DNA of 64,000 bases. Source: Iodobacter sp. BJB302. GTDB lineage: Bacteria; Pseudomonadota; Gammaproteobacteria; Burkholderiales; Chitinibacteraceae. Where the stretch lies: positions 55,406 to 119,405 of the forward strand of contig NZ_PDZG01000003.1 in NCBI RefSeq assembly GCF_002735645.1, read 5' to 3'. Position 1 is the first letter of the stretch, and each line of letters begins with the position of its first letter. The position numbers and the translations under genes were made by a program. Shown piece after piece: positions 38,341 through 51,750 of this stretch. Below the pieces are notes generated by a model. That model worked only from the letters and a program-made list of their open reading frames with translations. It had not been told where the DNA came from and searched no databases.

Positions 38341-39438
38341 ATGCTTTATCTTGTATTGGCATTCCTCGCCTCTGTCATTGTCACCATGCTTGTGATCCGT
38401 TTTGATCACTTGCACAGCCATATCTCCGGTGATCATGATTTAGGCGGGGTGCAGAAGTTTCATGCGCATTCTGTGCCGCGGATTGGTGGGCTTTCTATCA
38501 TGATGGGGATGCTGGCGGTTTTATTGGCGGGGGCGATTAAAGAGACGCAGTGGTTTAATTCTTTTGCTTTGTTGATTGTGGCTAGTTTACCTGCTTTTTT
38601 AGGTGGATTAATTGAGGATTTGACTAAAAAGGTAGGGGTGTTAATGCGGCTGGGCTTAACCATGCAGGCGGCATTATTAGGGTATTTTCTATTGGGCGCG
38701 GGAATTGTTCGTTTAGATGTGCCTTATATTGATCTGATTATGCAGTTTACTGTTGTTTCATTGTTTTTTACCATGTTTGCAGTGGCGGGCGTGGCAAATG
38801 CTTTTAATATTATTGATGGTTTTAATGGCTTATCTGCAGTTGTGGCGATGATGATTTTTGCTGGTCTGGGCTATGTTTCTTTTGCTTTAAATGACTGGTT
38901 TTTAGTGATTGCCAATATGGGCATGATTGGTGCTTGTTTGGGGTTTTTGCTCTGGAATTACCCACGGGGTTTAATCTTTTTGGGGGATGGCGGGGCTTAT
39001 TTTGTAGGCTTTATGATTGCAGAGTTGTCGGTCTTGTTAATGGCGCGGCATCCTAATGTTTCTATCTGGTTTCCATTTTTGCTCTGTATTTATCCGGTAT
39101 TTGAAACGCTATTTACTATTTATCGTCGTAAATTTGTGAAGGGTGTTTCACCTGGCCTGCCGGATGGCATTCATTTGCATACGCTGATTTACAGGCGCGT
39201 AGTGCGTTTGCAATTAGGTGAAGATGTGGCGCGTTATAAAGTTCAGCGCAATGCGTTAACTGCACCTTATTTATGGGCGTTATCATCTTTTGCAGCTATT
39301 CCAGCCGTTGTTTTTTGGGAAAGCCCATATATATTATTAGGTTTTGTTTTGTTGTTTATTGCCAGTTATATTTTGCTGTATAAAATGATTGTTAATTTTA
39401 AAATTCCACAATGGATGGTCATTAACAAAGACAGCTAG
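38341..39438 (+). CDS. WecA/MraY-family undecaprenyl-phosphate sugar-1-phosphate transferase
   Basis: This 365-residue polytopic membrane protein starts glycan assembly by moving a sugar-1-phosphate from a UDP-sugar to undecaprenyl phosphate. Motifs are VQKFHAHSVPRIGGLSIMMG, NAFNIIDGFNGLS, WNYPRGLIFLGDGGAYFVGF (catalytic Asp), and the HLHTLIYRR loop, which is the WecA/WbpL-type carbohydrate-recognition HIHH-like motif. Its base composition returns to the genome-like level, so it marks the right edge of the AT-rich cassette. It lies at the end of locus 1 and its stop overlaps the convergent gene's stop. Confidence 0.92.
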   Translation: MLYLVLAFLASVIVTMLVIRFDHLHSHISGDHDLGGVQKFHAHSVPRIGGLSIMMGMLAVLLAGAIKETQWFNSFALLIVASLPAFLGGLIEDLTKKVGVLMRLGLTMQAALLGYFLLGAGIVRLDVPYIDLIMQFTVVSLFFTMFAVAGVANAFNIIDGFNGLSAVVAMMIFAGLGYVSFALNDWFLVIANMGMIGACLGFLLWNYPRGLIFLGDGGAYFVGFMIAELSVLLMARHPNVSIWFPFLLCIYPVFETLFTIYRRKFVKGVSPGLPDGIHLHTLIYRRVVRLQLGEDVARYKVQRNALTAPYLWALSSFAAIPAVVFWESPYILLGFVLLFIASYILLYKMIVNFKIPQWMVINKDS

Positions 39439-41861
39439 TATAGCAAGCTTGATATTGGAAGAGGGGAGGAAGGCAAGATGCTTTCCTCTTTGTTTTTTAC
39501 CTTGTGCATGCCATTTTTAATTTCTTTGTGGTATTTTTCTGCCAAACTTTGCCAGCATAGTTCATTTTTTATATATCCTGCAGTTTTTCTTGTTATTTGA
39601 TCTAATTGGCTCTCTGATAGTTTTAGCGTGTTTTTTATTGTGCCAGTAAGATTTTTTGCATTAAAATAATGCACCCCCGCCTCAAATCTCGTTCCCCTCA
39701 CGCCAAATTCTGTACTGATAATTGGCAGGCCGGCTGCTGCATATTCAATTAGTTTTAAGTTTGATCCGGATCCATTTAGCATTGGGTTTAATGCAATCGA
39801 GGCAATTTTAAGCCAGAGTTGTTTTTCTGCCTGGCTGACTACACCTAAAAATCGTACATTTTCCGGGATGTTTTTTTTCTTAAAAGCATCTGCTACGCTG
39901 CCCAGAATAATATATTGCAGTGATAAATTTTGCTCTGCTGCGATCAGGATTTGTTCTGCTGCTTCTATATTGGGGCCGTGATTGCTGCCCATAAAGAGCG
40001 ATATATTATTTGTGGGTTCCAGCCCCATTTGTATGCGTATTTCTTTGCGGCCAGCCTGATCCAGGTACTTAATATTTTGGGTGTCAGCGCCATTGGCAAT
40101 GATGCTGAACTGATGATCAGGGATTTGATACAGGGCTTGCATACGCAGGCTGTCTTCATTGCTGCAGCAAATAATATGCTGTGCGCCCATGGCGCATTGG
40201 GATTCTAATTCTTTGATTTTTTGCGCTTCATTAGGGTGCTGCTGATATATTTGCGCTTTAAGGTCGGCTTCTACATTATGTGCTTCATAGAGCCATTGCT
40301 TCACGCCAGCCTGTATCATTGCCGGATATGCATAAGGATGGCTGCAGATCACCAGGCTGGCCCATGGGGCGCGGCGTTTAATCTCGGCTTGCCATTCTGG
40401 TAATAACTCAGGATGTGCGGCTGCCAGCCAATCAACGCAGGATATATTTAATCTTTTTTCTTCTGTGCTTAATTTTTTTCTAAATTCATCGCCTACCGGT
40501 ATTAAGACTTCAACAAAGTTCTCATTTAAGTTTCTATTTTTAATGACTTTGGTATTGAAGTCTAAGTTAAGTATTTCTACCGAATAGCCAAGCATTGATA
40601 GCTCTGAATACAGATGATAAAGCCGTGCCTGCCCGCCACTGACAACGGGGTAGATGGGGTAGGTATTCAGCACCAGTATTCTGGGCAGATATTGTGCGTT
40701 TTTATTTAGAAGCTCTTTTACTAATGCAGGCCAGTTTATATCTTTTACCGTGTTATATGCTTGCTGGCCAAGCTGATAGCTAAGTGATGGATTATCGCAG
40801 AGTTGTTTAATTGCTTTTGCTATCTCATCACAATCTGGTTTTATAATCAGGCCGTTTTCCATATGCCTGATTAATTCTGTTGCGCCTCCGCTATCTGTGC
40901 AGCTTAATACCGCTTTGCCTGCAATCATGGCCTCATAGCTAATCAGGCCAAAGTCTTCGTGCTCGGGAATAAAAGGCACAAAAAGTGCATTGGCATATTC
41001 TTGTGCTAATTGCTGCTCGGATATATGCCCAAGCAGGGTTATTGCAGCATCGGGGGGAATCAGTTTTTGTAATTCATTGCTTTGTGGGCCTGTGCCTGCA
41101 ATTCTTAAAGGCGTTTTAACTCCTGATTTGCAATAGGCTTTAATCAGCAGATCAATTCGCTTGGGTGCATCAAGGCGGCTGGCGGTAAAAATGGCCGGAG
41201 GGATGTGTACATTGCCTATAACGCCAGCCTGGGGCAATGAGCTTGGATGGTAAAGTACATCAGGTTTAATGCCTTCAGGAAAATATTCTTTGCGATTAGC
41301 AACTTCATGGGCAATCGCTGTATAACGAAGAATTTGCTCTGGAGCTAAGGCGACAGCATCAAAAAAATGAATAATCGCACGTAATAGCGGGCCGGGCAGA
41401 GCAATATCTTGCTGGCTTAGTATTTGCAATTCTTTAATACGTTTTAATTCTGCAAAGCATTCGGCAAGATGGGTTCTGCCTGGTTTTTTTATACTTAGCA
41501 GGCGGTATAGGGCAGGCAATTTTTGTGCTAAATGGTCAATATTTTTTGTTAAATGTGTGGGATAAGTATCGTATAAGCCGCGCAGTGTATGCTGCATAAA
41601 CAGAATATGCCGGGGATGGGAAACCATCCATGCCGGGTATTTAGTGCTGATGACTAAATCAAAATGATTGAGATCCAGCTCAGCAAAGTTCTGATAACTT
41701 TGAATAATGGCCCAAAAATCATGCTCCGGGCTGGGCAATTTAATCAGCTCTGCCGTCATGTTTTCCTGCTGATTTAATGTTAGCCACAGGCCTTTCCAGA
41801 TGTTTTCTGCGCCGCCCCAAATAAAGGGTACTCCGCTGGGTGCAATAATCGCAACTTTCAA
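39435..41861 (-). CDS. Two-domain glycosyltransferase (GT4-GT4)
   Basis: At 808 residues it is about twice the size of a GT4 enzyme and holds two in tandem. Domain 1 (about 1-390) has IIAPSGVPFIWGGAENIWKG and HEDFGLISYEAMIAGKAVLS. Domain 2 (about 395-790) has ILVLNTYPIYPVVSGGQARLY and LNPMLNGSGSNLKLIEYAAAGLP. The start is TTG at 41861, directly after the upstream stop (TAATTG), with GGAG 5' of it. Two linked transferases could add alternating residues of a chain or primer. It is the last gene of locus 2. The last residues (SSPLPISSLLY) look unrelated to the fold and may come from sequence near the convergence point. Confidence 0.87.
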   Translation of the reverse strand: MKVAIIAPSGVPFIWGGAENIWKGLWLTLNQQENMTAELIKLPSPEHDFWAIIQSYQNFAELDLNHFDLVISTKYPAWMVSHPRHILFMQHTLRGLYDTYPTHLTKNIDHLAQKLPALYRLLSIKKPGRTHLAECFAELKRIKELQILSQQDIALPGPLLRAIIHFFDAVALAPEQILRYTAIAHEVANRKEYFPEGIKPDVLYHPSSLPQAGVIGNVHIPPAIFTASRLDAPKRIDLLIKAYCKSGVKTPLRIAGTGPQSNELQKLIPPDAAITLLGHISEQQLAQEYANALFVPFIPEHEDFGLISYEAMIAGKAVLSCTDSGGATELIRHMENGLIIKPDCDEIAKAIKQLCDNPSLSYQLGQQAYNTVKDINWPALVKELLNKNAQYLPRILVLNTYPIYPVVSGGQARLYHLYSELSMLGYSVEILNLDFNTKVIKNRNLNENFVEVLIPVGDEFRKKLSTEEKRLNISCVDWLAAAHPELLPEWQAEIKRRAPWASLVICSHPYAYPAMIQAGVKQWLYEAHNVEADLKAQIYQQHPNEAQKIKELESQCAMGAQHIICCSNEDSLRMQALYQIPDHQFSIIANGADTQNIKYLDQAGRKEIRIQMGLEPTNNISLFMGSNHGPNIEAAEQILIAAEQNLSLQYIILGSVADAFKKKNIPENVRFLGVVSQAEKQLWLKIASIALNPMLNGSGSNLKLIEYAAAGLPIISTEFGVRGTRFEAGVHYFNAKNLTGTIKNTLKLSESQLDQITRKTAGYIKNELCWQSLAEKYHKEIKNGMHKVKNKEESILPSSPLPISSLLY

Positions 41862-42884
41862 TTAGGTCTCCAATAATTGGCTGACTACCTTATCCCAGCT
41901 TATTCCAAATTTGGGCCATGCTGCTTTTGCTGCCTTGCCCATTGCTTCTGCTTTATTGGGATATTGGCTGATCCAGTTTAATACTGTGGCAATGCTTTCT
42001 GGCGAGGGCGGAATAATCCAGCCTGTATGCTCATGCTCAATAAATTCTAAAGGGCCGCCTGAATCTGTGCAGCTGATAACCGGCTTGCCGGAGAGCATGG
42101 CCTCGTGGGTGATATAGCCATAGTCTTCATCAAATGGTGCAAAGAAAACAGCGCTACAGTGGGCGTAATAGGCTATTTTTTGTGCTTCACTGATTGCCCC
42201 CAGCATTCTCACTTTTTCATTTAAACCCAGCTGATTAATTAATTGTTTTAACGATTCTGATTGCCCGCCAGCACCTGCAATTACAATGGGTAAAGATTTG
42301 GGAGCCAGTGCAAGTGCTTTGATTAATAAATCTTGGCGCTTTAGTGTTTCAATCCGGCTGGGGCAAAAAATATAGCCCAGATTTTCAGCTGGATGAAAAG
42401 CCTGATATGCAGGAGGCGGATGGTAAAGTGCGCTGGCATTTAAATCATTATATTGATAAAGCCGCTCTGCCACGCGTTTGGAATTAGCAAAAAGCTGATG
42501 GCATTGTTTTAATGATTCCTGATCAAACTGCCCGACTGCATATTTAAAATGCGCTGAAGCGGTTTTGTTTTCTTCATATAACTCATACACGGCCCTGTGC
42601 TGATGCATAATCCAGGCGGTGTGCTTATTATGCTGTATGCCATAACATGGAAATTGCAGGCTGATCAGCCGGTCAATCCGATAGCCATTGGGCTGATTTA
42701 AATCTAATTTTTTGCACCATTGCATTAAATCCAGAATGGATTGTTCTGGTGTAAAGGTAAAAGGCAGCCTGAGTATTTCTACATGGCAGCCTGCTGCAGC
42801 TAATGCATTTGCTGTGCCTTGGATATGGTAATCAGCACCGCCATGCAAAAACGGGGTTATATTTGCAGCAAGCATTACGCGCAT
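41862..42884 (-). CDS. Glycosyltransferase family 4
   Basis: This 340-residue GT4 enzyme has ANITPFLHGGADYHIQGTAN near the start and FAPFDEDYGYITHEAMLSGK (E-x7-E donor site) followed by PVISCTDSGGPLEFI, also present in the first domain of the next gene, so the two are related by duplication. The ATG at 42884 has GGAG upstream. It belongs to the ABC-dependent locus. Confidence 0.88.
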   Translation of the reverse strand: MRVMLAANITPFLHGGADYHIQGTANALAAAGCHVEILRLPFTFTPEQSILDLMQWCKKLDLNQPNGYRIDRLISLQFPCYGIQHNKHTAWIMHQHRAVYELYEENKTASAHFKYAVGQFDQESLKQCHQLFANSKRVAERLYQYNDLNASALYHPPPAYQAFHPAENLGYIFCPSRIETLKRQDLLIKALALAPKSLPIVIAGAGGQSESLKQLINQLGLNEKVRMLGAISEAQKIAYYAHCSAVFFAPFDEDYGYITHEAMLSGKPVISCTDSGGPLEFIEHEHTGWIIPPSPESIATVLNWISQYPNKAEAMGKAAKAAWPKFGISWDKVVSQLLET

Positions 42885-42932
42885 TGAATACTCCTTGCGG
42901 CTGGTTTAATGTGTTGGCACTCTGTCACTTGC

Positions 42933-46495
<3,563 letters not shown>

Positions 46496-46509
<14 letters not shown>

Positions 46510-46828
46510 AAAAAACTCCCCAAAGATGGATTAACAGGATGGAAGAAATAATCCCTGAGGTATTGGCTAATTGATCATAAACGCAACATTTTCTGCCTGC
46601 TAATGGCTGAATGACTTCGATACTCCCTCCCATAAAAAATAATAAAATAAATATATTCATGTTGCTGATATAGGGGGTTAATAAAGAGCTAAGAATAAAA
46701 TAGGCAAGAAAGTGAATAACTTTATCATTCTGTATGGGAATGTATTTCTGGAGGTTATAAAAAGACCCTGCAATAATAAGCAGAACAGTACTTGCAATTA
46801 GCAAAGAGATTAATAATGACTGGCCCAT
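46496..46828 (-). CDS. VanZ-like small membrane protein
   Basis: From the ATG at 46828 (AGGGA upstream) the protein has 110 residues. Three to four hydrophobic helices flank QNDKVIHFLAYFILSSLLTP and GSIEVIQPLAGRKCCVYDQLANTSG, the two motifs of VanZ-family proteins (DKxxHFxxY and E...Q...R...DxxxNxxG). VanZ proteins occur in glycopeptide resistance and in exopolysaccharide loci; the molecular role is unknown. It is embedded in the export operon by overlaps with both neighbours. Confidence 0.8.
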
Positions 46829-47943
46829 ACATCCCTGTAAGTGCTTAATGTTCTGGATGCACATCTGTCCCATGTAAAGTAATTTGATCGGATTAATCCT
46901 TCAGTAATATGATCACAGGCGCATTCGGGTGATAAGGCAAGGTTGGTCATATGCTCGGCGAGACCCTCTATATCGCCATTATTAAAATAGAAAGGGGCTG
47001 AGCCACCAATTTCACCAATAGCACCTCCTGCCGTTGTAATGACGGGTGTGCCTGTACTCATGGCTTCTAATACGGGTAAACCAAATCCTTCATAAGCAGA
47101 TGGATAAACCATACACCGTGCCCCTGCCAATAGAGCAGGCAGATCTTTTTCCGGGACATATTGCAGCCAGCGTACATTTTTGCTGTGTTTTATCCGGTCT
47201 AAGATTTCTTCACATTTCCAGCCTACGCCTCCGACAATAATTAACGGGAGCGATGTTTTTTTATTTTGTACCAGCATTTGATATGCGGAAAGTAAATCTT
47301 CTATTTTCTTTCTTGGCTCGATTGTGCCCAAAAATAAAAAATAATCTTTACTGGGTAAATGATATTTATCCAGAATGCTTTTATTATATGATTCAGTAGA
47401 AAATTTGCTGTGGTCTACGCCGTTATAGGTAATATGCAATTTATGACTGACTTCCGGCATCCATTGTATCAGCTCTTTTTTTACTGATTTTGAAACAACA
47501 AAAATAGCATCTGCTTTTTCTAAAGTGAGCGGTAAATGCTCGCTTAAAAAGCGGACTCTTTCAATGGGATGCCATTCCGGGTTAATAATATGGGATAAAT
47601 CATGCACCGTAACCAGATAGGGGTATTGCAGCACGGTGGGAATATAATTGGGCTCATGATAAATATAGTTTTTTGCTTTAATGGTGTGCGCGCCGCGATT
47701 GGCGTGATATTTTTTTCTAAGATAAGATTTAAGCGCGGGGAAGCGATTAACCATATTTCTTATTTTTGAAAGCAAAAATTCATTGTTGGTTTTCTTACTT
47801 ACACGGCCAAACTGGTAATAATCAAGATCAATATCTGTGTCAAACTGCTGCATTGCTCTGGATAAACTGGTTGCATAGCGGCCTATCCCCGTTAACGGGG
47901 GAATCATTCCTTGTGCGGAAAACAGGATATTCATCTTGTCCAT
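46810..47943 (-). CDS. Glycosyltransferase family 4
   Basis: The 377-residue GT-B enzyme has PPLTGIGRYATSLSRAM at the N-terminus, VTVHDLSHIINPEWHP, FLFLGTIEPRKKIEDLL and PSAYEGFGLPVLEAMSTGTPV. The TIEPRKN-like segment is typical of mannosyl- and rhamnosyl-transferases of O-chain loci. It is the second gene of locus 2, with a 46-nt gap after the first. Confidence 0.9.
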   Translation of the reverse strand: MDKMNILFSAQGMIPPLTGIGRYATSLSRAMQQFDTDIDLDYYQFGRVSKKTNNEFLLSKIRNMVNRFPALKSYLRKKYHANRGAHTIKAKNYIYHEPNYIPTVLQYPYLVTVHDLSHIINPEWHPIERVRFLSEHLPLTLEKADAIFVVSKSVKKELIQWMPEVSHKLHITYNGVDHSKFSTESYNKSILDKYHLPSKDYFLFLGTIEPRKKIEDLLSAYQMLVQNKKTSLPLIIVGGVGWKCEEILDRIKHSKNVRWLQYVPEKDLPALLAGARCMVYPSAYEGFGLPVLEAMSTGTPVITTAGGAIGEIGGSAPFYFNNGDIEGLAEHMTNLALSPECACDHITEGLIRSNYFTWDRCASRTLSTYRDVWASHY

Positions 47944-47989
47944 TTTTATCTTTATATATAGATGATGTTCGATTCAGATGGATAATGAT

Positions 47990-49216
47990 TTAATTTGCGC
48001 TTTCTTTTTGCTGTATTTGCCTGGCGCTCAGCGCGGGTTCATTATTAAACAGGGCTTCAATCCGTTCTGCTCCAAATATAGCCGGTTTATTTTTTTCGAA
48101 TACAGGCATTTTTTCTGTATACATACGGATTGTTTTTTTTACCATTTTTTCAGCCGTAAGCTCTTGTTCAAACCGATGCCGTGCATAAAGTGCCATTTTG
48201 TTTCTCAGTACATCGTCTCCACATAATTTATTAATTGCATTTGCTAGTGCCACCGGGTCTGACGGGGGTACAAGCAGGCCTGATTTTTCGTGCTCATTGA
48301 CCCATGAAACGCCTGAACCTGAAATGTCGCAGGAAACAACGGGCTTAGAAAAGCTCATTGCTTCAACCTGCACGATGCCATAGGCTTCGGAGCGGTAAAC
48401 AGAGGGCAGGCAGAATATATCGCAAGCTGCATAATATGAAGCTAATTGTTGATCGGCGATTGTGCCTAATATTTTTATTTTATATTCTAAGCCCAGTTTT
48501 TTAATCAGATCACTGAATGTCTCTACGCCTGGACCGCCAATTAAAACCACAATATCATCGTTGGTATATTTACATGCTTCTATTAGATAGCTTATTCCTT
48601 TGTATGCTGCAGAGCGGCCAATAGATAAAACGATTTTTTTGTTTTTATGCTCTGACCGTATTTTATGCACTAAAGCGGAGGATATATTTTTAATTCTGTC
48701 TGCAACGCCAATCGGGATAATGGATACTTTTTCCATATTGGGGGAAAGCCATTTAGATGAATCAGCATATTGTTGTGATGTTGCAACAATGCCATCTGCG
48801 CGTTTTATCAGCCAGCGTAGCCATGGTGCATAAAGCTTTAGCATATGTTTTTGTTTAACAATATCGCTATGCCAATGCAGGTAAACCTTACAATCCGGCC
48901 TGATCAGCCAAATAGCTAGGTTAGCCATCGGATTGGGTAAATGGATATGTATTGCATCGTATTGATGGATGCATTTATTTAACTCGCTGATCAGCTTTAG
49001 CGAGATGGATGTTGAATTAATAACCGCCAATGTACCTGCTCTGATCACCTGATAGCCAGAGTTAATTAAATCAACTTTTGTTTCTGTTCCCTTATTGCTA
49101 CACAGTACATCTGTTTTAACACCTTGGTTGTTCAAGCCTTCAACTAAGTCAAAGGTAACAGTTTCTATTCCGCCGTACTCAGGGGGGTAGAATTTTCCAA
49201 GATGAATTATCTTCAT
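47990..49216 (-). CDS. Glycosyltransferase family 4 (locus 2 copy)
   Basis: This 408-residue GT4 has KFYPPEYGGIETVTFDLVEG, HWHSDIVKQKHMLKLYAPWL, and PSVYRSEAYGIVQVEAMSFSK (E-x7-E). It is the paralogue of the gene at 37195-38307 in locus 1, but about 35 residues longer at the C-terminus. It is the first gene of the - strand locus. Confidence 0.9.
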   Translation of the reverse strand: MKIIHLGKFYPPEYGGIETVTFDLVEGLNNQGVKTDVLCSNKGTETKVDLINSGYQVIRAGTLAVINSTSISLKLISELNKCIHQYDAIHIHLPNPMANLAIWLIRPDCKVYLHWHSDIVKQKHMLKLYAPWLRWLIKRADGIVATSQQYADSSKWLSPNMEKVSIIPIGVADRIKNISSALVHKIRSEHKNKKIVLSIGRSAAYKGISYLIEACKYTNDDIVVLIGGPGVETFSDLIKKLGLEYKIKILGTIADQQLASYYAACDIFCLPSVYRSEAYGIVQVEAMSFSKPVVSCDISGSGVSWVNEHEKSGLLVPPSDPVALANAINKLCGDDVLRNKMALYARHRFEQELTAEKMVKKTIRMYTEKMPVFEKNKPAIFGAERIEALFNNEPALSARQIQQKESAN

Positions 49217-49560
49217 AAATATAGCTCTTATAAGGTTGTTATTTTATTAAAGCTGCTATTTGTATTCTTTTTTTGAATGGGCATGCAGAAGGGGTGGTTT
49301 CTTACAAATGATGGCTCATGGCTGGGTCTTGTTGTGTTGGCCGCTTGTTGGCGTGGCAGAATATTTTGTTTTTTTATACTAGTAATTGAATTTAATAATT
49401 ACAAGAAAATTTCCGCAGTTGCTTTCTGCGTTTTCTGTTTTTTTCTGCGTCTTTGTTTATTTTTCTTAAATTTTTATTTTGCTTAGTATTTGTTTTATAA
49501 GGTTTTTATGGCGGATAGTTAATAATCAGCATTTGGCGCTTATTGGCCGGGCTTGCCGGA
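49217..49560. other. Intergenic region upstream of locus 2
   Basis: This 344-bp AT-rich stretch should hold the promoter of the ABC-dependent locus (- strand). A 69-codon open frame on the + strand (49277-49486) has low complexity and no recognisable features. No JUMPstart/ops element (GGCGGTAGCGT) was found on either strand. Confidence 0.4.
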
Positions 49561-50244
49561 TTATTCTGTGGTGATTTTGCCCTGCACAATGTGTTGTAAG
49601 CGCTCTGGCTCACGCACAATCAGCGTTTTTCTGTCTTTTTCTGCAATACCGGCATTCAGCAGCTGGCCAATTGCTCTGGAAACGGTTTCCCTGCTGCAAT
49701 TGGTCATGCCGGCAAGTGATTGCTGAGGCGGAAGCTCAATAATTTTTAAATTGCCCGGCAGTGTGCGTATCAGTGTGGTGAGCACCGTACAAATCCGCTG
49801 ATAGGGATTTTGAATGCTGAGCATGGCGCGGTTTTGCGATGAAAGCCGGACAAGATAGGCCAGTTTTTTCATTAAACGTTCGGCCAGAATGGGGTGGGAA
49901 TAGATCAGCTGCAGTGCAGTATGACGGCTCATTACCATCAGCTCGGCATCGCCAATAGAGACCACGCTGGTAGAGCGCGAGCCACCATCAATCACGGCAA
50001 GCTCACCAAAGTATTCGCCTTCGTTAATGATATAGATGCACAGCTCTCTGCCATCTTCGGTTACATCAATAACTTGCAGCCGGCCTTTGATCAAAAAGAA
50101 CAGTTCATCACCCAGCGAGCCTTTGGTTATCACTTGCTGGTTGCGTACTGCTGTCCTAAGCTGAGAGTCGGATGCGATGGACGCTAAAATACTTTCCGGA
50201 ATTCCAGAGAAAAACTCTAAAGAATAAATGGGATGACGTGTCAT
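49561..50244 (-). CDS. Crp/Fnr-family transcriptional regulator with cNMP-binding domain
   Basis: The start at 50244 is chosen because GGGAA lies 6 nt upstream; it gives 227 residues. ATGs at 50250 and 50286 are alternatives. The N-terminal cyclic-nucleotide domain carries GDELFFLIKGRLQVI and FGELAVIDGGSRSTSVV, in which the Glu and the Arg-Ser pair match residues that hold cAMP in CRP. The C-terminal winged helix has LAGMTNCSRETVSRAIGQLL, similar to the CRP recognition helix. No FNR-type cysteine cluster is present, so a nucleotide rather than oxygen signal is likely. It is divergent from fecR with only 40 bp between starts, next to an adenylate cyclase gene. Confidence 0.88.
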   Translation of the reverse strand: MTRHPIYSLEFFSGIPESILASIASDSQLRTAVRNQQVITKGSLGDELFFLIKGRLQVIDVTEDGRELCIYIINEGEYFGELAVIDGGSRSTSVVSIGDAELMVMSRHTALQLIYSHPILAERLMKKLAYLVRLSSQNRAMLSIQNPYQRICTVLTTLIRTLPGNLKIIELPPQQSLAGMTNCSRETVSRAIGQLLNAGIAEKDRKTLIVREPERLQHIVQGKITTE

Positions 50245-50284
50245 AAGCATTTCCCGATGATGATTGGCCTGAGGAGGGAAAATC

Positions 50285-51718
50285 ATGCTGAAGCGAATCG
50301 ATCAATATATTTTTGTTTTGGCTGCTTTTTTGCTGGCACCGCATAGTGTTCTAGCACAAGAATCGGCAAATATGGGGACAGTTGTTGCAATTATTGGACA
50401 ACCGCTTCTGCACCGTGATGGCCAGGTGAGCGTGATTGCTAAGGGCGATGCGCTGCGCGAAGGTGACGAGCTGCATACCGCAGAGCAAACCAGCGTGTAT
50501 TTACGCACCTTTGATAAAGGTTTTATTGCTGTTCGGCCCAATAGTGTTTTGTTTATCGAGAAATACCATGCGGGCAGCCAAGGATCTCAGTTTAAGCTGC
50601 AGCTTAAATCAGGGCTGATGCGCTCTGTTACCGGGCAGGAAGTACAAAAAGATAAAGGTAAATATCGCTTAAATACACCTGTTGCGGCCATTGGCTTACG
50701 TGGTACAGATTTTGTGGTGTTTACGGATGACCATGCCACGCAGGTGGCGGTGCAAAAAGGTGGTGTGGTGATTGAGCCTTTTTCTACAGTTTGCAGCGTA
50801 GAAATGGGCGGGCCATGCCAGGGGGCGAATTCTCGTGAGTTATTTGCCTCAACAGCCCATATGCTGGAAGTGATTCGTGGCCAAGCGGTGCCGGTGCAAA
50901 AAGACTCATCTCCCGTGCTGCAAAAAGAGTTACTGAATGAATTACCTAAGGACGTATCAAAAGAAGCGCCCAAAGATGCGCCTAAAGTGGCCGGGCTGGG
51001 TGCCGAGCAAACTCAGATAAATACGGCTGATTTAAGTAATGCCAGGGTGGTTGCCAATAGTAATAGCGTTATTGATGGCTCTTTAGCCACCAAACCTGGC
51101 GTGATCAAGCCTGTTGAAACACCGCCTTCACCCACGCCTGCCCCTTTGCCTGAGGTGCCTGTTGTTCCACCAGTGGTTGTGGTTCCTACAGAGCCTTTAC
51201 CGCCCGCCGTGATCGTGCCCACAATTCACTGGGGGCGCTGGCAGGCACTGGCCAGCCTTCCGGCCACGGCTAATTTCAGTGATGTGTATAAAGAAGGGCA
51301 GGAAGTTGTCAGCGCTGGGATTTACTATGTGATGTCCCGTGATAAAAGTGATGTCCGTTATGGGCCTGAGCTGGGCGCCGTTAATTTTCAAATGGCAAAA
51401 CATGATGGCATTATTGTAAATACGCTTAGCAATGCTGTTTCTGCTACTACGGCAAAAGAGTCTTCATTACAAATCAATTTTGCAGCGCAAAGTTTTAATA
51501 CTCATTTATTGTTAAGTGCCGCCGGCAGAGATATACCACTTAATGTAAAAGGAGCTATTGAGTCTAATGGGCTTTTTATTAATGGTGCGGTGAGCGAGGC
51601 GCAGCTGCGTGGTATTGTTTCTGGTAAAGATGCGGCAGAGGCTGCTTATGTTTATTATCTTCCCACAGGTAATAATGAAGTATTGAGCGGCGGGACTTAT
51701 TGGCTGCGTAAAAAGTAA
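50285..51718 (+). CDS. Exported FecR-domain protein
   Basis: The 477-residue protein has a signal peptide (MLKRIDQYIFVLAAFLLAPHSVLA) and a FecR domain (about 30-175: GTVVAIIGQPLLHRDGQVSV, GDELHTAEQTSVYLRTFDKG, VAAIGLRGTDFVVFTDD). A lysine-rich helix, a Pro/Val-rich linker (about 275-310) and a C-terminal beta-rich domain follow. GAGGAGGGA precedes the ATG. Such FecR proteins are periplasmic and often co-occur with CHASE2-cyclase genes. Without a sigma factor nearby this is not a classical Fec system. It may feed a periplasmic signal to the CHASE2 sensor. Confidence 0.85.
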   Translation: MLKRIDQYIFVLAAFLLAPHSVLAQESANMGTVVAIIGQPLLHRDGQVSVIAKGDALREGDELHTAEQTSVYLRTFDKGFIAVRPNSVLFIEKYHAGSQGSQFKLQLKSGLMRSVTGQEVQKDKGKYRLNTPVAAIGLRGTDFVVFTDDHATQVAVQKGGVVIEPFSTVCSVEMGGPCQGANSRELFASTAHMLEVIRGQAVPVQKDSSPVLQKELLNELPKDVSKEAPKDAPKVAGLGAEQTQINTADLSNARVVANSNSVIDGSLATKPGVIKPVETPPSPTPAPLPEVPVVPPVVVVPTEPLPPAVIVPTIHWGRWQALASLPATANFSDVYKEGQEVVSAGIYYVMSRDKSDVRYGPELGAVNFQMAKHDGIIVNTLSNAVSATTAKESSLQINFAAQSFNTHLLLSAAGRDIPLNVKGAIESNGLFINGAVSEAQLRGIVSGKDAAEAAYVYYLPTGNNEVLSGGTYWLRKK

Positions 51719-51750
51719 ATGATTCAAATTTGATCTGTTTTTTATGAAAT

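Noticed and set aside
49277..49486. 69-codon + strand frame upstream of locus 2
   Set aside because: Low-complexity Phe/Leu/Cys-rich translation of AT-rich DNA with no family match or clear start signal.
50285..51718. Classical FecI-FecR iron signalling
   Set aside because: No ECF sigma factor gene adjoins the FecR-domain gene, the protein has an N-terminal signal peptide rather than the anti-sigma N-terminus, and the neighbours are a cyclase and a Crp-like regulator.
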